DNA from: Pyropia yezoensis
Lineage: Eukaryota > Rhodophyta > Bangiophyceae > Bangiales > Bangiaceae
NCBI GenBank assembly: GCA_009829735.1
Contig: CM020619.1
Location: 24,639,554 to 24,703,553 of the forward strand
Reading direction: 5' to 3'
Length of the DNA stretch: 64,000 bases
Made by a program: the position numbers and the translations under genes. Below are positions 41,333-51,409 of this stretch, one piece after another; within the stretch, counting starts at the first letter, position 1; every line of letters starts with the position of its first letter. Below the pieces are notes generated by a model. It did no database searches. It had not been told where the DNA came from and worked only from the letters and a program-made list of their open reading frames with translations.

Positions 41333-41640
41333 TTAGATACACACTAGCGAGGGGGGTGGACGAGGGAGGGATCCAATTCTTTCCTGAAATTGCAACTTGG
41401 CGCCTGAAATGTGCCCAGGAGTTCTAACTGGTTGCTCGCGAGAAAAAAGGCAGTTCGAAAGATAAGTAGCTCTACCAAAACGCGGCCAACACTCCAGAAG
41501 GTATTGAGATGGACTGGCAATAACTGTTGTGACCGAGAACCATTCGCCGCGAGCGGAGTCGATCTCAACCTCCCCGGTTGCTTCGTCAACGACCAGAGGC
41601 AGATGGCTGCCCAAGGCATGCGCAACGCAGTTTGCACCGA
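41333..41640 (-). other. Unrecognised exon-like open segment
   Basis: The minus frame reads GDVGANCVAHALGSHLPLVV, EVEIDSARGEWFSVTTV and QYLLECWPRFGRATYLSNCL with ordinary amino-acid composition, unlike the neighbouring low-complexity DNA. It is preceded by an in-frame stop, so an upstream exon would be needed. No family recognised. Confidence 0.25.
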
Positions 41641-41700
41641 CGTCTCCGGCTCAAGTGGAAGCGCCGAGGCGGTCCATGGCACTGTAGGCTGAACCTACAT

Positions 41701-41785
41701 GGCTGGTCCGCGGGCGAGCCCAGCGGTGCGGCTCCCACGGCGTCGTCGGTGAACCCTCGGGCCAGGCGACCACGTCGTTCATTAT

Positions 41786-41830
<45 letters not shown>

Positions 41831-43020
41831 CCCACCACCACCACCACCACCCCCACCTCCCCCTCCGCCGCCGCCACCCATTGTTGCCGCCGAGGTCGTG
41901 GGCACCCCCCCCCCTCCCCCCCCGCCCCCTCCCCCCGGCGCGCCCCTGCCACCACCCCTGCTCGACTGCGGCCTGCCGCCTCACGCGGCGTGGGCGCTGC
42001 TGCCCCCTAGTGCCTGTCAAGCGGGGCCGCCGCCCGGCTTTGGCGCGTGACGACGCGCACATGACCCGCCCCGCGGGGGGCCCGCGGGGGCGGGGGCACT
42101 GTCGGCGCGCTGGCGCGCCTACAGGTGGGGACGCGGGGGGCCGGGCGGGTGCTAGTGGGATTGAGAGCTCCCCGTCCACTTTCGGGCTCTTTGACAACCG
42201 TCGGTGCTCTTGGGCCGCTCCTGATGCCGTCCCGGTGACCGTTGGCCCTCAGGTTTGGGGGGGGGGGGCGGGAGGGGGGTGGGCGGGCGGGGGGAGGTGG
42301 GAGCGCGAAGGTGGTCCGTGGCCACCCGCCTGCGTCGCACATCCGACGCTTGGCGGTGGCGGTGGGGCTGACTCGTTGAGGGGGGGGGGGGGGGCTCACG
42401 CGTTGGCAGAGGTGCTATATCGACGGTGCGCGCGGGGGGGGGGAGGGGCCATCGGGGGCACGTGTGTGGTACAAGACGGCGTGACGGACGGTAGCTGAAG
42501 ATGCGGTGGCTGCTGGTCTGGTCACACTGCATCCAATGATAGGAGCCGCGGCGGGTGCACGGCAGCGGCGGCGGCGACAGCGGCCGTGTGGGGAGGGAAG
42601 GGAGGGGGGCGAGGTTTCCGACGTGTGTCCTTTACTCTAAACTCGGGAGGGGGGATGGGCCAAACGGCCGCCGAGGAGGGCTGTGCACGTGCGGAGAGGG
42701 GGGGGGGCCTGCAAAGGGTCGGTGTGGGGGGGGTCGGGGGAGGGCGCCTTTCCAGACTCGCCGCGTGCGCGGTTGGGGGACGCCCTCGGGCGCGCGCACT
42801 CGTGTGCCGCGGCTGGGGTTGGCGGTGGCTGCTGTGTATGCCGCACGCCCGCGGCTGGCGGTCTGCGTCTTGTGTGGCAGGCTTGGCCGCCGCCGCGGCG
42901 CGAATGAGGTGGGTTGTCTGGGGGGGCGCGGGGAAGGGGCTGTTTTTGGCTGTAGCGGCACCACCTGCTACGGAGGGGGGGGCCAATTACAGGCGAAGGG
43001 GGGGTGCAGCGTCACCACCG

Positions 43021-43052
<32 letters not shown>

Positions 43053-43231
43053 TGCGGGGGTGCGCCGTGCGGATGGTGGGGCGGCTGTCCCCTTCGCTGG
43101 CAATGGTGAGGGTGGAGGCGGATGGAGTGGGGCGGGATGAATGAGTTGGGGGGGGGGCGGCGCGTGCGGTGGCAGGGGGTGCCTCTATTTTTGGTGGCCT
43201 TGGGGCTGGCTGTAGGATCTGCCGTGGCAGC

Positions 43232-43262
<31 letters not shown>

Positions 43263-44160
43263 GTGATGGTCGTGGCGGCGGCGCCTGGGGTGGCTCTTGT
43301 GGCGGCGCGTCGACGCTGTCGGTAGCAGCGGCGGGTGTGGCGGCGGCCGCCGCGGGCGGGCGGGGCGGGGCAAGGGAACAGCCGCCCCCGCGCTGTGACA
43401 GACGCGGGGGAACGGGGGGGGAAGAACTCGTCCCCGCGAGCGGGGGCTGCCCTACCCGCGCTCCCCCCCCCCGGCCGCCTCGCTGCCGCCCTGGGTGCAG
43501 GCTGTCCCGTTGGAGGCGCGGCAGCGGTGGGGATGGTTTGTGCGGCGGTGGTGGGGATGGCTTGTGCGGCGGCGGTGGCCCGTAGCAAAGCGGTGGGGCG
43601 CCGCGGTGGGGCGCCACCTCCCACCCCGGGGGGGCGGGGTCGCTGCCGTGGGGGCGGGGGACGGCCGTGACCGCGCCGGTCGATGTAGTGGGCGGCCGCA
43701 TTGTTGGCTGTGCTGGCGTGTTGGGAGGGTGGCGGCTGCGGTGAAGAGGGAGCGACGAGCGGCAGCGGTCCCGCCCACTGCTTTTTGTTTTGTTTTTTTG
43801 TACCCATCTACCCCCGTCGCGTCGCCCTGTCCCCTTGTTGCACCACGGGTGGCGAGCCCGGGACCGGGGGGGCCAACATGTCCATGGACGCTCTCCCGGG
43901 GGGGGGGGGCGGCCGCGTAGCCAGGCGCGGCGGCGCCGCCGCCCCGCCGCCGGCGCTGCACCATCATCGATCGTTACGGTTCGCGGGGGGGGGAACCAGC
44001 ACCCAACACCATAGCGGCCCCTCATCTATGCGGCGCCCGCGGCGGGTGCCGCGGCCGCGGCCCTCGCGGGTTCCGCCGGGCGCGTACGCATCGCGCGGTG
44101 GCGGGGCGGGGTGGTGGTGGGGCGGGGCGGGGTGGTGGGGGAGGAGGAGGGAGTGGCGCC

Positions 44161-44195
<35 letters not shown>

Positions 44196-44858
44196 TACAC
44201 GGACCGCTCTCTTCCCCTCCCCGGGGGGGGGGGGAGGGGCGCGGTGCTGCAAGCCGACGCTTTGTCCCTGTGGCGCGGCAGTTGCCCCGGCCGCCGCCGC
44301 AGAAACCGCCGCCGCAGCGCCGCACGCCCGCCACCACCGCCGCTGCCGACGCTGCAAACCGCTGTGGATGCTGCCGCTGCGCCCGTTGCTGCGGCCGACG
44401 TGGTCGCCGCTAGCAGGACACTCCCCGTGGGATGGTCCTGCCACACCCTCGCGCACGGGGGGGACTGTCCCCGCACGTCCTTCCTCCCTCCCCGCCGCCC
44501 GCCCCCACCCCCTCCTCCCTTCGCTGGCTGTGGCCTCCGTGCGCACGCGCCGACATTGAAAAACCCCGGCTTGTAACTGCGCGGCGACCTCTTCTTGACC
44601 GGGCGAGAGAACCGCAAGAAAAAGCCGCTCATGGCACTCTGGGACTTCAAGAAAGGGTGCCACCCTTTTTTCGTACAGGCGGCACAGCGCGCGAGTCCGA
44701 AGGGCGGATTGCGAGCACACGTAAAGTGGGGGGTGACGAAGTCACCCTCCCTTCCCTTCTCCTTCCCCACCTCCTCCCTCCTCTTCTCCTAGCTCCCCTC
44801 CTCCTCCATCATGTCCTGAATCAACCTCTCGAGTCCTTCGCCTCTACTCACACTCAAT
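41701..44858. other. Low-complexity G/C region, no supportable gene
   Basis: Starts with a CCG microsatellite (about 41784-41832) that turns into CCA/CCC repeats. Then come poly-G and poly-C tracts, including a long C run near 44161-44194. Long frames exist on both strands but encode Pro/Gly/Arg/Ala runs only. The last 300 bp (44560-44858) are more balanced, without a recognisable gene. Confidence 0.6.
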
Positions 44859-46166
44859 TTAGTAGTAGCGGTAGTGCGGGCGGGGAGAGGGCGAGGCCGT
44901 CGCCGGCGCTGGCGTCGGCGACGCCGTGGCATAGTACGGCATCGGCGTGGGCGACGCAGTCGCGGGAGCCGGCGTGGGCGACGCCGTGGCATAGTACGGC
45001 ACCGGCGTCGGCGACGCGGTCGGCACATAAGGCACCGTCGTGGGCGACGCCGTAGCGGGAGCCGGTGTGGGCGACGCAGTCGCGTAGTACGGCATCGCCG
45101 TGGGCGACGCAGTCGCGGGAGCCGGCGTGGGCGACGCCGTGGCATAGTACGGCACCGGCGTCGGCGACGCGGTCGGCACATAAGGCACCGGCGTGGGCGA
45201 CGCGGTCGCGGGAGCCGGTGTGGGCGACGCAGTCGCGTAGTACGGCACGGGCGTAGGGGAAGCCGTCGCCGGCGCGGGCGTCGGCGACGCGGTCGCGTAG
45301 TATGGCACCGGGGTCGGCGACGCGGTCGGCACGTACGGCACCGGCGTGGGCGACGCGGTCGCGGGCGCGGGCGTCGGTGAAGCGGTCGCGTAGTACGGCA
45401 CCGGCGTGGGCGACGCCGTAGGGACGTATGGCACCGGCGTAGGCGACGCGGTCGCGGGCGCGGGCGTAGGCGAAGCGGTCGCGTAGTACGGCACCGGCGT
45501 CGGCGACGCGGTCGGCACGTACGGCACCGGCGTGGGCGCCGCCGTCGCGGGGGCGGGCGTAGGCGACGCGGTCGTGTAGTACGGCACCGGCGTGGGCGAC
45601 GCCGTAGGGACGTATGGCACCGGCGTAGGCGATGCGGTGGCGGGCGCGGGCGTAGGCGACGCCGTCGCGTAGTACGGCACCAGCGTGGGCGCCGCCGTCG
45701 CGGGGGCGGGCGTAGGCGACGCGGTCGCGTAGTACGGCACCGGCGTGGGCGACGCCGTAGGGACGTATGGCACCGGCGTAGGCGATGCGGTGGCGGGCGC
45801 GGGCGTAGGCGACGCGGTCGTGTAGTACGGCACCGGCGTGGGCGACGCCGTAGGGACGTATGGCACCGGCGTAGGCGATGCGGTGGCGGGCGCGGGCGTA
45901 GGCGACGCCGTCGCGTAGTACGGCACCAGCGTGGGCGACGCGGTGGCGGGCGCGGGCGTAGGCGACGCGGTCGCGTAGTACGGCATCGGGCGGTAGTAGT
46001 AGGGGGTGGCCGTCGGCTTGTAGGGCACGTAGTCGTCGCGGCTGCCGTAGGTGTACTGGCGGTTGGCGACCGGCGGCGCGCCCAGGGCGGGGGTGCCCGC
46101 CATGACCGCCGCGGAGAGGGCCACCACCACCAGCGCCGCAGGCGTGGACATCTTGGTAAGCGCCAT
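44859..46166 (-). CDS. Secreted Pro/Thr/Ser/Tyr-rich repeat protein (cell-wall type), copy 2
   Basis: 435 residues from the ATG complementary to 46164-46166, chosen because it begins the same signal peptide as the copy at 15280-16299 (MALTKMS...[18 protein letters not shown]). The mature part begins with the shared [14 protein letters not shown] segment and a YYYRP patch, then about 30 units of [22 protein letters not shown] and [15 protein letters not shown], ending PHYRYY. Compared with copy 1 it has more PYYA units, so more Tyr pairs. It lies in opposite orientation to copy 1. It is probably an extensin-like wall or sheath glycoprotein, by composition only. The long overlapping minus frame 44789-47059 is a shadow rich in Arg/Pro. 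Confidence 0.85.
   Translation of the reverse strand: MALTKMSTPAALVVVALSAAVMAGTPALGAPPVANRQYTYGSRDDYVPYKPTATPYYYRPMPYYATASPTPAPATASPTLVPYYATASPTPAPATASPTPVPYVPTASPTPVPYYTTASPTPAPATASPTPVPYVPTASPTPVPYYATASPTPAPATAAPTLVPYYATASPTPAPATASPTPVPYVPTASPTPVPYYTTASPTPAPATAAPTPVPYVPTASPTPVPYYATASPTPAPATASPTPVPYVPTASPTPVPYYATASPTPAPATASPTPVPYVPTASPTPVPYYATASPTPAPATASPTPVPYYATASPTPAPATASPTPVPYVPTASPTPVPYYATASPTPAPATASPTAMPYYATASPTPAPATASPTTVPYVPTASPTPVPYYATASPTPAPATASPTPMPYYATASPTPAPATASPSPRPHYRYY
44900..45990 (-). repeat. Coding tandem repeats of the second wall protein
   Basis: Short units of about 30-45 bp are combined into larger blocks. For example, a block containing GACGCCGTAGGGACGTATGG recurs near 45410, 45595, 45750 and 45845. 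Unit order differs from copy 1, showing independent expansion. Confidence 0.8.
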
Positions 46167-46368
46167 TGTGAAGGATGAAGAGGGTGGGGGTTGAACAACG
46201 ACGAAGAGGCAGCAGCGGGGCGCGGGGCTGACCGGCTGGGCGCGGGCGAACGGCAAGTGGTCACAGGCCGGCGCGAGTGGACGGGGTCGGCGGTGGGGAA
46301 TGGGGGTCGTGGGGGAGTGTGGTGCGGATGGAGAGTGGATGAAGGAAGTGGAGTCGCCTCCACCGGGA

Positions 46369-46378
46369 GCTTATGTAC
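46369..46378 (-). promoter_or_regulatory. Conserved TATA-like element GTACATAAGC
   Basis: The minus strand reads GTACATAAGC 203 bp upstream of the second wall-protein ATG, identical to 15075-15084 upstream of the first. Confidence 0.55.
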
Positions 46379-47329
46379 TGCCGAAAGGAAAGCTAAGGAA
46401 GGCTCAGAAGGAAACCAGGAGGGCAAGGCCCCTCCCCCCCTCTGCCTCCCGCTCACGCCGCCATCGCCTCTGCCGCTGCCGCCGCCGTCGGCGCCGTCGC
46501 TTGCAGCCGCCCACGCGGCAACAGCGGCGGGCGTCCACGCCAGCGGGCGAGCGCCTCGGCCGTCGGGCGGGTAGCACGACCCTCCTCCCGCGCCAGTGCC
46601 CCCCAGCGGCAAAGGCACAGCCGCCGCCCCCGCGGGTGGTAGAAACGCGCTGCTGTGGTCTACGTGGCGGCCGCCGCGGGAGCCATGGTAGGCCAGCGCG
46701 ACGAGCGAGCGGTGGAGAGGGAAGGGGGGCGGCGGTGGGGCGACACCACCCGCCGGGGAGCGGGGAAGGAAGACGCACCGCTGCGCCTGCCGCGCCGCAC
46801 CCCCACCCCCCCCCCCCCCGCGCGCCGTCCCGCTCCATACTCCCTGGACGTCAGGCGCCGCCGTCGCCGCCGCTGCCCGTGCTGTCCGCCGCCACGGCCG
46901 CATCGCACTTGCGGACGCGGGCGGCGCTGCCACCGCTCGCAACATTGAGAGACAGGGGGGGGGGAGGTGCCCATCCCACCGCCACGCCCATTGCGCGCGC
47001 GTCGTCATCCCGCCACCCCACCCGCCCCACCCCCCCCCAGCCCGCCTCCCCTTCCCCACCCCCGCCCCCCCTTGCCCAACTCCTCAGCCCATGGCACAGG
47101 GCCATGCAAAGACGGACGCCATCCCCCACGCCCCCCCCCTTCCCGGGGGTTGCTCCGGTCCAACCAAACAGGGTGGCCCCGCCCATGGGGCGTGGAGTGC
47201 ACCAGGGCAGGAGTGTTGGTGAGGGGGGGTGGGAGAGGGGAAGGGATGCGAGGCGGTGGGGGGGGGGAGCTGCGCGCGGGCACGGACCAGCCGCCTTCTC
47301 CCCCCATGCGCTCACCCCCCACGCATCCT

Positions 47330-47632
47330 CTACCCACCCCGCGGTGGCCGGCCCACCCCGCGGCTACGAAGGCGTGTGCGCTGGGGCGTAGCGCCCCGCT
47401 GCCGCCGCTGCCGCGGTCGTCGTGCCCGCCGGTGCGTCCACCCGCCCAACTGCCACGCCAGCGGGACCGCCCGCTCGTGCATCCACGCGGCCCCTTGGAC
47501 CAGCCCCTCCGCGACCGGCTCTGCCGCCACCGCCGAAACCAGCGTCACTGCCACCGCCGCTGGTGCCACCGCCGCCGTCGCCGCCGCATGCCCCTGCAGG
47601 AAGGGCCCCCGAACTTTTGCGGCTCGGTCACC
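47330..47632 (-). other. Possible exon of an unknown minus-strand gene
   Basis: After a pyrimidine-rich tract and CTAG splice-acceptor-like junction at 47633, the minus frame reads DRAAKVRGPFLQGHAAATAA, AVTLVSAVAAEPVAEGLVQG and AAWMHERAVPLAWQLGG, a coherent helical, partly hydrophobic stretch, before turning Arg-rich up to a stop at 47330. An upstream exon could lie around 47990-48290 (CPGLAVIAAAG..., Ala-rich). No family recognised. Confidence 0.3.
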
Positions 47633-48923
47633 CTAGGAAGAGAGACGGGCGAGGCGGGGAAGGAGGCGGACGGAGGGGGCAGGGGGCTTAGAGGCGGGGA
47701 GGTTGGGGGAGGGGAGCGGGCCCAGGAGCCCCGTCGACGGGTCGACAGCAGCGCCGCCGCCGTGGGGACTCTCAAGAGAGACAGCGAGCAGCCGACGGTG
47801 GGCGCGTCGTCAATGCCGCTGTCAATCGTCACGCACGGCACGGTAGGGGATCGAGAGAGGGGGGGAGGAAAGCGAGGGAGGAAAGAGGGCGGGGGTGGCG
47901 GGGACGGACCCCCCGTCCTCCCCTCTCTCCCTCTTTCCCCACCCTGGGAGGAAGGGGGGGGAGGGGGGGAGAGGGGGGCAGAGGGGAAATAGAGCGGTAG
48001 GCCGGCGGGGTGTCCCGCCGCCACGCGCGCTGTCATGGCCTGGCGGCAACACGAGGCCAGCGGGGCGGCGGGAGGGGCACTGCTCACGGGAGCGGCGCTT
48101 GTGTGGGTCGCGACAACGGCAGCGGCAGCAGCAGCAGCGGCAGTAGCAGCGGCAGCAGCGGCGGCGGCGTCGGCAGCAGCAGCACCAGCGGCGGCAATGA
48201 CCGCAAGGCCGGGGCAGCGGCCGCGCGGCGCTATGCCCCCTCTCTCCCCCCCCCCCCACCCCTCGGCCTCCGACGGTCGGCACGTCCGCAAGGAGCGCTA
48301 CCCGGTCCGCACGACCACCGCCGCCTCTGTCGCCGCGGCCGCCCCAGCCGCCGCCTCCCCCCGCCGTACTGCCGGGGGGGGGGGGTGCGCGTGCGCCCCA
48401 CGGGCACCGCCGGTGTACCAATCAACAAGGGGCTGAGGGCGGGAGGCGCACAGCGTCAGTGGCCGCTCCGCCGCGGCTGTCGCCGCCGCCGCCGTTGCCG
48501 CTGCCGCGTCATGCGCCCACCCCCCCTCCCCGCCCCCCGCCCATCGGTGGCCTTGTCACGGCTCCGCCCGCAAGCCATGAGGCGGGGACGGCGTGCCGCG
48601 CTGGCATCACTGGCAGGGCGGGTGTGCACCGCGGCAGCGGCGCGGCCTGTTGGGGAGCCGGCGGCGGGAAGGGAAGGAGAGCCGGGGAGGGGGCCGCGGG
48701 TGTGGGGGTTGCGTCCCGTCGTCGGTGACGCGCCCTGAGCCCTCTGTTGGGCAAGGACGACGACGACCGTCAGGCACGGATCATGGGAGGGTTTCACGAA
48801 AAGGGTCGACGTGGGGGTTGATGTTCTCCAACGTGGACTTCCGAGCCACGTTGCGCCGCCCATGAAACCATGGAACCCTGCGGGGAGAGAGCGGCAGGGA
48901 CCCCAACAGCTGTATGTACTGTA

Positions 48924-49782
48924 CAGTCGGTACCCAATATTATCCGTACGCTTTTGGAAACAATTAGAGGTGCCAGGTCCGGCTGCGCGATGCGGCTTAT
49001 GGCACCAGGTTGCCCCATTCGGCGCGTGGTCGCGCCCAAGTGCCACAGCACCGTCCGTGTATGTGAGCCCACAGCTCAGCGCCCAGGACCCCGCCGTGGT
49101 CGGCAGGCACCATGGCGGGCTCATCGCGTCGCCCTCTGTCCGACGGCGAGCGCGCGGTCATCACTGGCCTTCTCCAACAGAAGAAGTCCTTCCGGGCCAT
49201 CGGTACGGATTTGGGGCGCTCCGAGAGCACCATCGCCTACGCAGCTATGGACATCCGCACGGAGTGCGCCCGCGCCAGGGTGGACAAGCGCGGTCGCCCC
49301 AAGGTTTTGACGGACCGTGAGCTCTGTAACCTCAAGCGGGCGCTTGACACCGACGGGTTTTCCTCTGTGGCATCCCTGGAGGAGATGGTGAATAACACGC
49401 GCACCCAAGCGACGGGAGGGCCCGAGAAGGGACCAGTGTCAGTCTCCGCTGTCCGCAGGGCCGTCCGGAGCTTGGGTTTCCACTCCAGGGTAGCGGCCAA
49501 GAAACCCTTCCTGTCTGCCAAGAATGTCGCCAAGCGCCTTGTGTGGGCCACAGCGCACCGCGGCTGGATGGCTCTGCGCGACGGGTGGGACGCCATCCCT
49601 GCTTCGTTTTTCAAGTCTCTCGTGGAGTCGATGCCCTGTCGTGTGGGGGGTGGGATAGCCGCTGGGGGTGCTAGCACCAAGTATTGACCAGCCCAGGGCC
49701 TGGATTCGATGGGTGGCCTGTTGTCAAATCGATCCGTACGGATCTCGTTTTTCGCAGTGCGGAAAATATTGGGTACCGACTG
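48924..49782 (+). mobile_element. Tc1-like (Tc1/mariner) element, internally deleted, 859 bp
   Basis: The ends CAGTCGGTACCCAATATT (48924 onwards) and its inverted counterpart ending at 49782 are flanked by TA on both sides (48922-48923 and 49783-49784), the Tc1/mariner signature. The inverted repeat extends about 24 bp with a mismatch. The only ORF encodes a shortened transposase. Autonomous Tc1 elements are about 1.3-1.7 kb, so this is a non-autonomous copy. Confidence 0.88.
49112..49687 (+). CDS. Truncated Tc1-like transposase, DNA-binding part only
   Basis: 191 codons against about 340 for a full Tc1 transposase. Residues 8-60 form the first helix-turn-helix (LSDGERAVITGLLQQKKSFR, then TDLGRSESTIAYAA). 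A GRP hook (RGRPKVLTDREL) follows, and residues 65-125 form the second helix-turn-helix (VSAVRRAVRSLGFHSRVAAK). After WATAHRGW, where the catalytic DDE domain should start, the frame passes directly to the C-terminal end of the family (WDAIPASFFKSLVESMPCRV, then GGASTKY). About 150-170 residues with the DDE triad are missing, yet the frame is kept and both joined parts are recognisable. The product could bind the terminal repeats but not cut, so a repressor role is possible. Confidence 0.82.
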   Translation: MAGSSRRPLSDGERAVITGLLQQKKSFRAIGTDLGRSESTIAYAAMDIRTECARARVDKRGRPKVLTDRELCNLKRALDTDGFSSVASLEEMVNNTRTQATGGPEKGPVSVSAVRRAVRSLGFHSRVAAKKPFLSAKNVAKRLVWATAHRGWMALRDGWDAIPASFFKSLVESMPCRVGGGIAAGGASTKY

Positions 49783-49784
49783 TA

Positions 49785-50760
49785 CACACAAAGAGCGGCC
49801 GGGCCTTTGCGGTGCGGCCGCCTTTCCCACCTCTGCCACCAGACGGGGGCCCCCGCCGCTGCCGCCGCCGCTGCCCACCGCCGCTGCCACCGTCGCGGAC
49901 TTCCCGGGATCGGCGCCGTGTGGCGGCCGTGGCCGCCCTCTGGGCGCCGGCGACATGGACACGGCGGGCGAGGTGGCGGTCGGGATGGGCGCTGCCCAGA
50001 GGCACCACGGCGGGCGGCAGCAAAGGGAAACAACAGCGGTGGCGGCTGCGGCCGCCGCCGCCCATCCATGGGGGAGGTCGACGGGGTCGTCTTCCATCCA
50101 GACGCTTTTCATGGTGGACCAGCCCGCCGAGGGGGGCGGCAGAAGGGGGGGGGGGCGTCCACCGTCGCGCACCCCACCGCACACCAGGTGTGGCAAAAAC
50201 CACATGCACACACGGCACCCAAGTTGGGGCGGTGTGCAAGGGCTGCCTCCCGTGTCGGGGGAACCGGAAGAAGTGCAAGTCGCACACACTCTGTCCCTGT
50301 TGTGGGGCAAACCCCCCACGGACAAACAAGAGGATGGTGTGTGGTCCAACAGTTTCTTGGTCGGGACGGGGACGCAGGGCCAAGCCCCGCTGTCCCTCCC
50401 CTTATCCCCCCAGGGTCCACTCAGAATCTCGCCACTCAGAATCTCCCACCCCAGCACCTGCCCACCGGGCCACACGAAAATTCAAGACGATAAATGCAGA
50501 AAACCCTCAAATCCAAGTTGGATTTACTACTAAGCTAACTATCCCAAACTTAGGGAATATGGACCCAAATGCAGGGGGAGGAACGGATCAGGCTAGTGGC
50601 CTGCCGCCCCTTGCATGGCACGTGTTGCCCCCCTACCTGGGGGTCAATACTGCCACACTAGGCAATCGCCGCCCATCTGCCCCCCCCCCCCTCCCCTCCA
50701 TCTCCCCGAAACTGGCAGGCCGCCCGCTTCCCTGGCCCTGCCCCCGACTCGCCCACAGCA
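49785..50760 (+). other. Region with a Cys-rich open segment
   Basis: A plus frame open through about 50888 contains, near 50190-50345, the Cys-rich string TCTHGTQVGAVCKGCLPC, RKKCKSHTLCPCC and a further Cys in RMVCGP. The spacing suggests metal binding, but I cannot assign it to a family. The surrounding codons are Pro/Arg/Ala-rich. It may be a gene fragment. Confidence 0.3.
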
Positions 50761-51409
50761 GCGCAGCACTGCTTATCCCCTGTCAAGATACAAGCCCATT
50801 TTTGGCCAGATCTCTTGCTTCGTTGTGCAAATTCTTGCTCTGCTCGAGCACGAAAATGAACGGCTCGAGCAGAACTTTGCTTTTCTGATCAAGGGGATGG
50901 GCTGAGGCCAAAGAATCTCTCCCAGGATGACCGACACGACGGCAGCTGTCGTTGTTCTGTCAACCAATGAAAACAGAGGTGGCGCTACTGTTTGCTGGAC
51001 GGAGCGTTCCATTGGTCAAAATTCACGTTGTAGATGTCGAGCAAGGCGGAGAGATTTTTCCGTGCAGAGCCTCGAAAGCTGTCGTCGCGCAGGTTTTTGC
51101 TTAACCAGTGCGAGAGATTGCGCGGTTTTTAAACGCGATTGTATGAACATTGCACCCAAGCGTGGCGATGGTCGGTCGCTTCTTTGCGCTTCGCGAGAGT
51201 GCTTTCCTGCCCCGTGCGCTTCCGGTCATACCAAGGGAGGTGGCGACCACCAATCGCCCGAGCTGTGATAGGCAGAAAGCAAGAAGAGGGGGGGAAAGCG
51301 GTGTCTATGATGCCTTGAGGGGGGGTCGATGCAGGTTTTATGCAGGTTTTTGCTTGAGAATTTCCCAAAAAAGCAAGAACATTTTGACAGGCGATAAGCA
51401 GTGCTGCGC
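50761..51409. mobile_element. MITE-like inverted-repeat element, 649 bp
   Basis: GCGCAGCACTGCTTATCCCC at the left end is matched in inverted orientation at the right end (…GCAGTGCTGCGC ending 51409). The repeat is about 29 bp with two or three mismatches, and the subterminal T/C-rich sequences also resemble each other. It contains a strong hairpin CTGCTCGAG...CTCGAGCAG at about 50838-50866. No transposase ORF. No clear target duplication was found, so the superfamily is unknown. Confidence 0.55.

Larger units (their letters stand above)
39162..41700. other. Lower-GC flank with exon-like minus-strand segments
   Basis: Base composition drops clearly below the rest of the window and an A/T-rich patch lies at 39655-39740. 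Several minus-strand open segments read like short exons (41333-41614, 40822-41067, 40532-40730, and around 39721-40180), but each is in a different frame and there is no single ORF. Either a multi-exon gene or a decayed one is present. The competing plus-strand readings at 40107-40403 are less convincing. Confidence 0.4.
46167..48923. other. Upstream region of the second wall-protein gene and low-complexity DNA
   Basis: Contains the TATA-like motif at 46369-46378, the conserved upstream block near 47150-47185, and otherwise GC-rich simple sequence. One exon-like minus segment at 47330-47632 is listed separately. The right part (48.3-48.9 kb) holds nothing recognisable. Confidence 0.5.

Noticed and set aside
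44789..47059. 756-codon minus-strand ORF over the second repeat protein
   Set aside because: Out-of-frame reading of the tandem repeats, giving Arg/Pro/Cys repeats.
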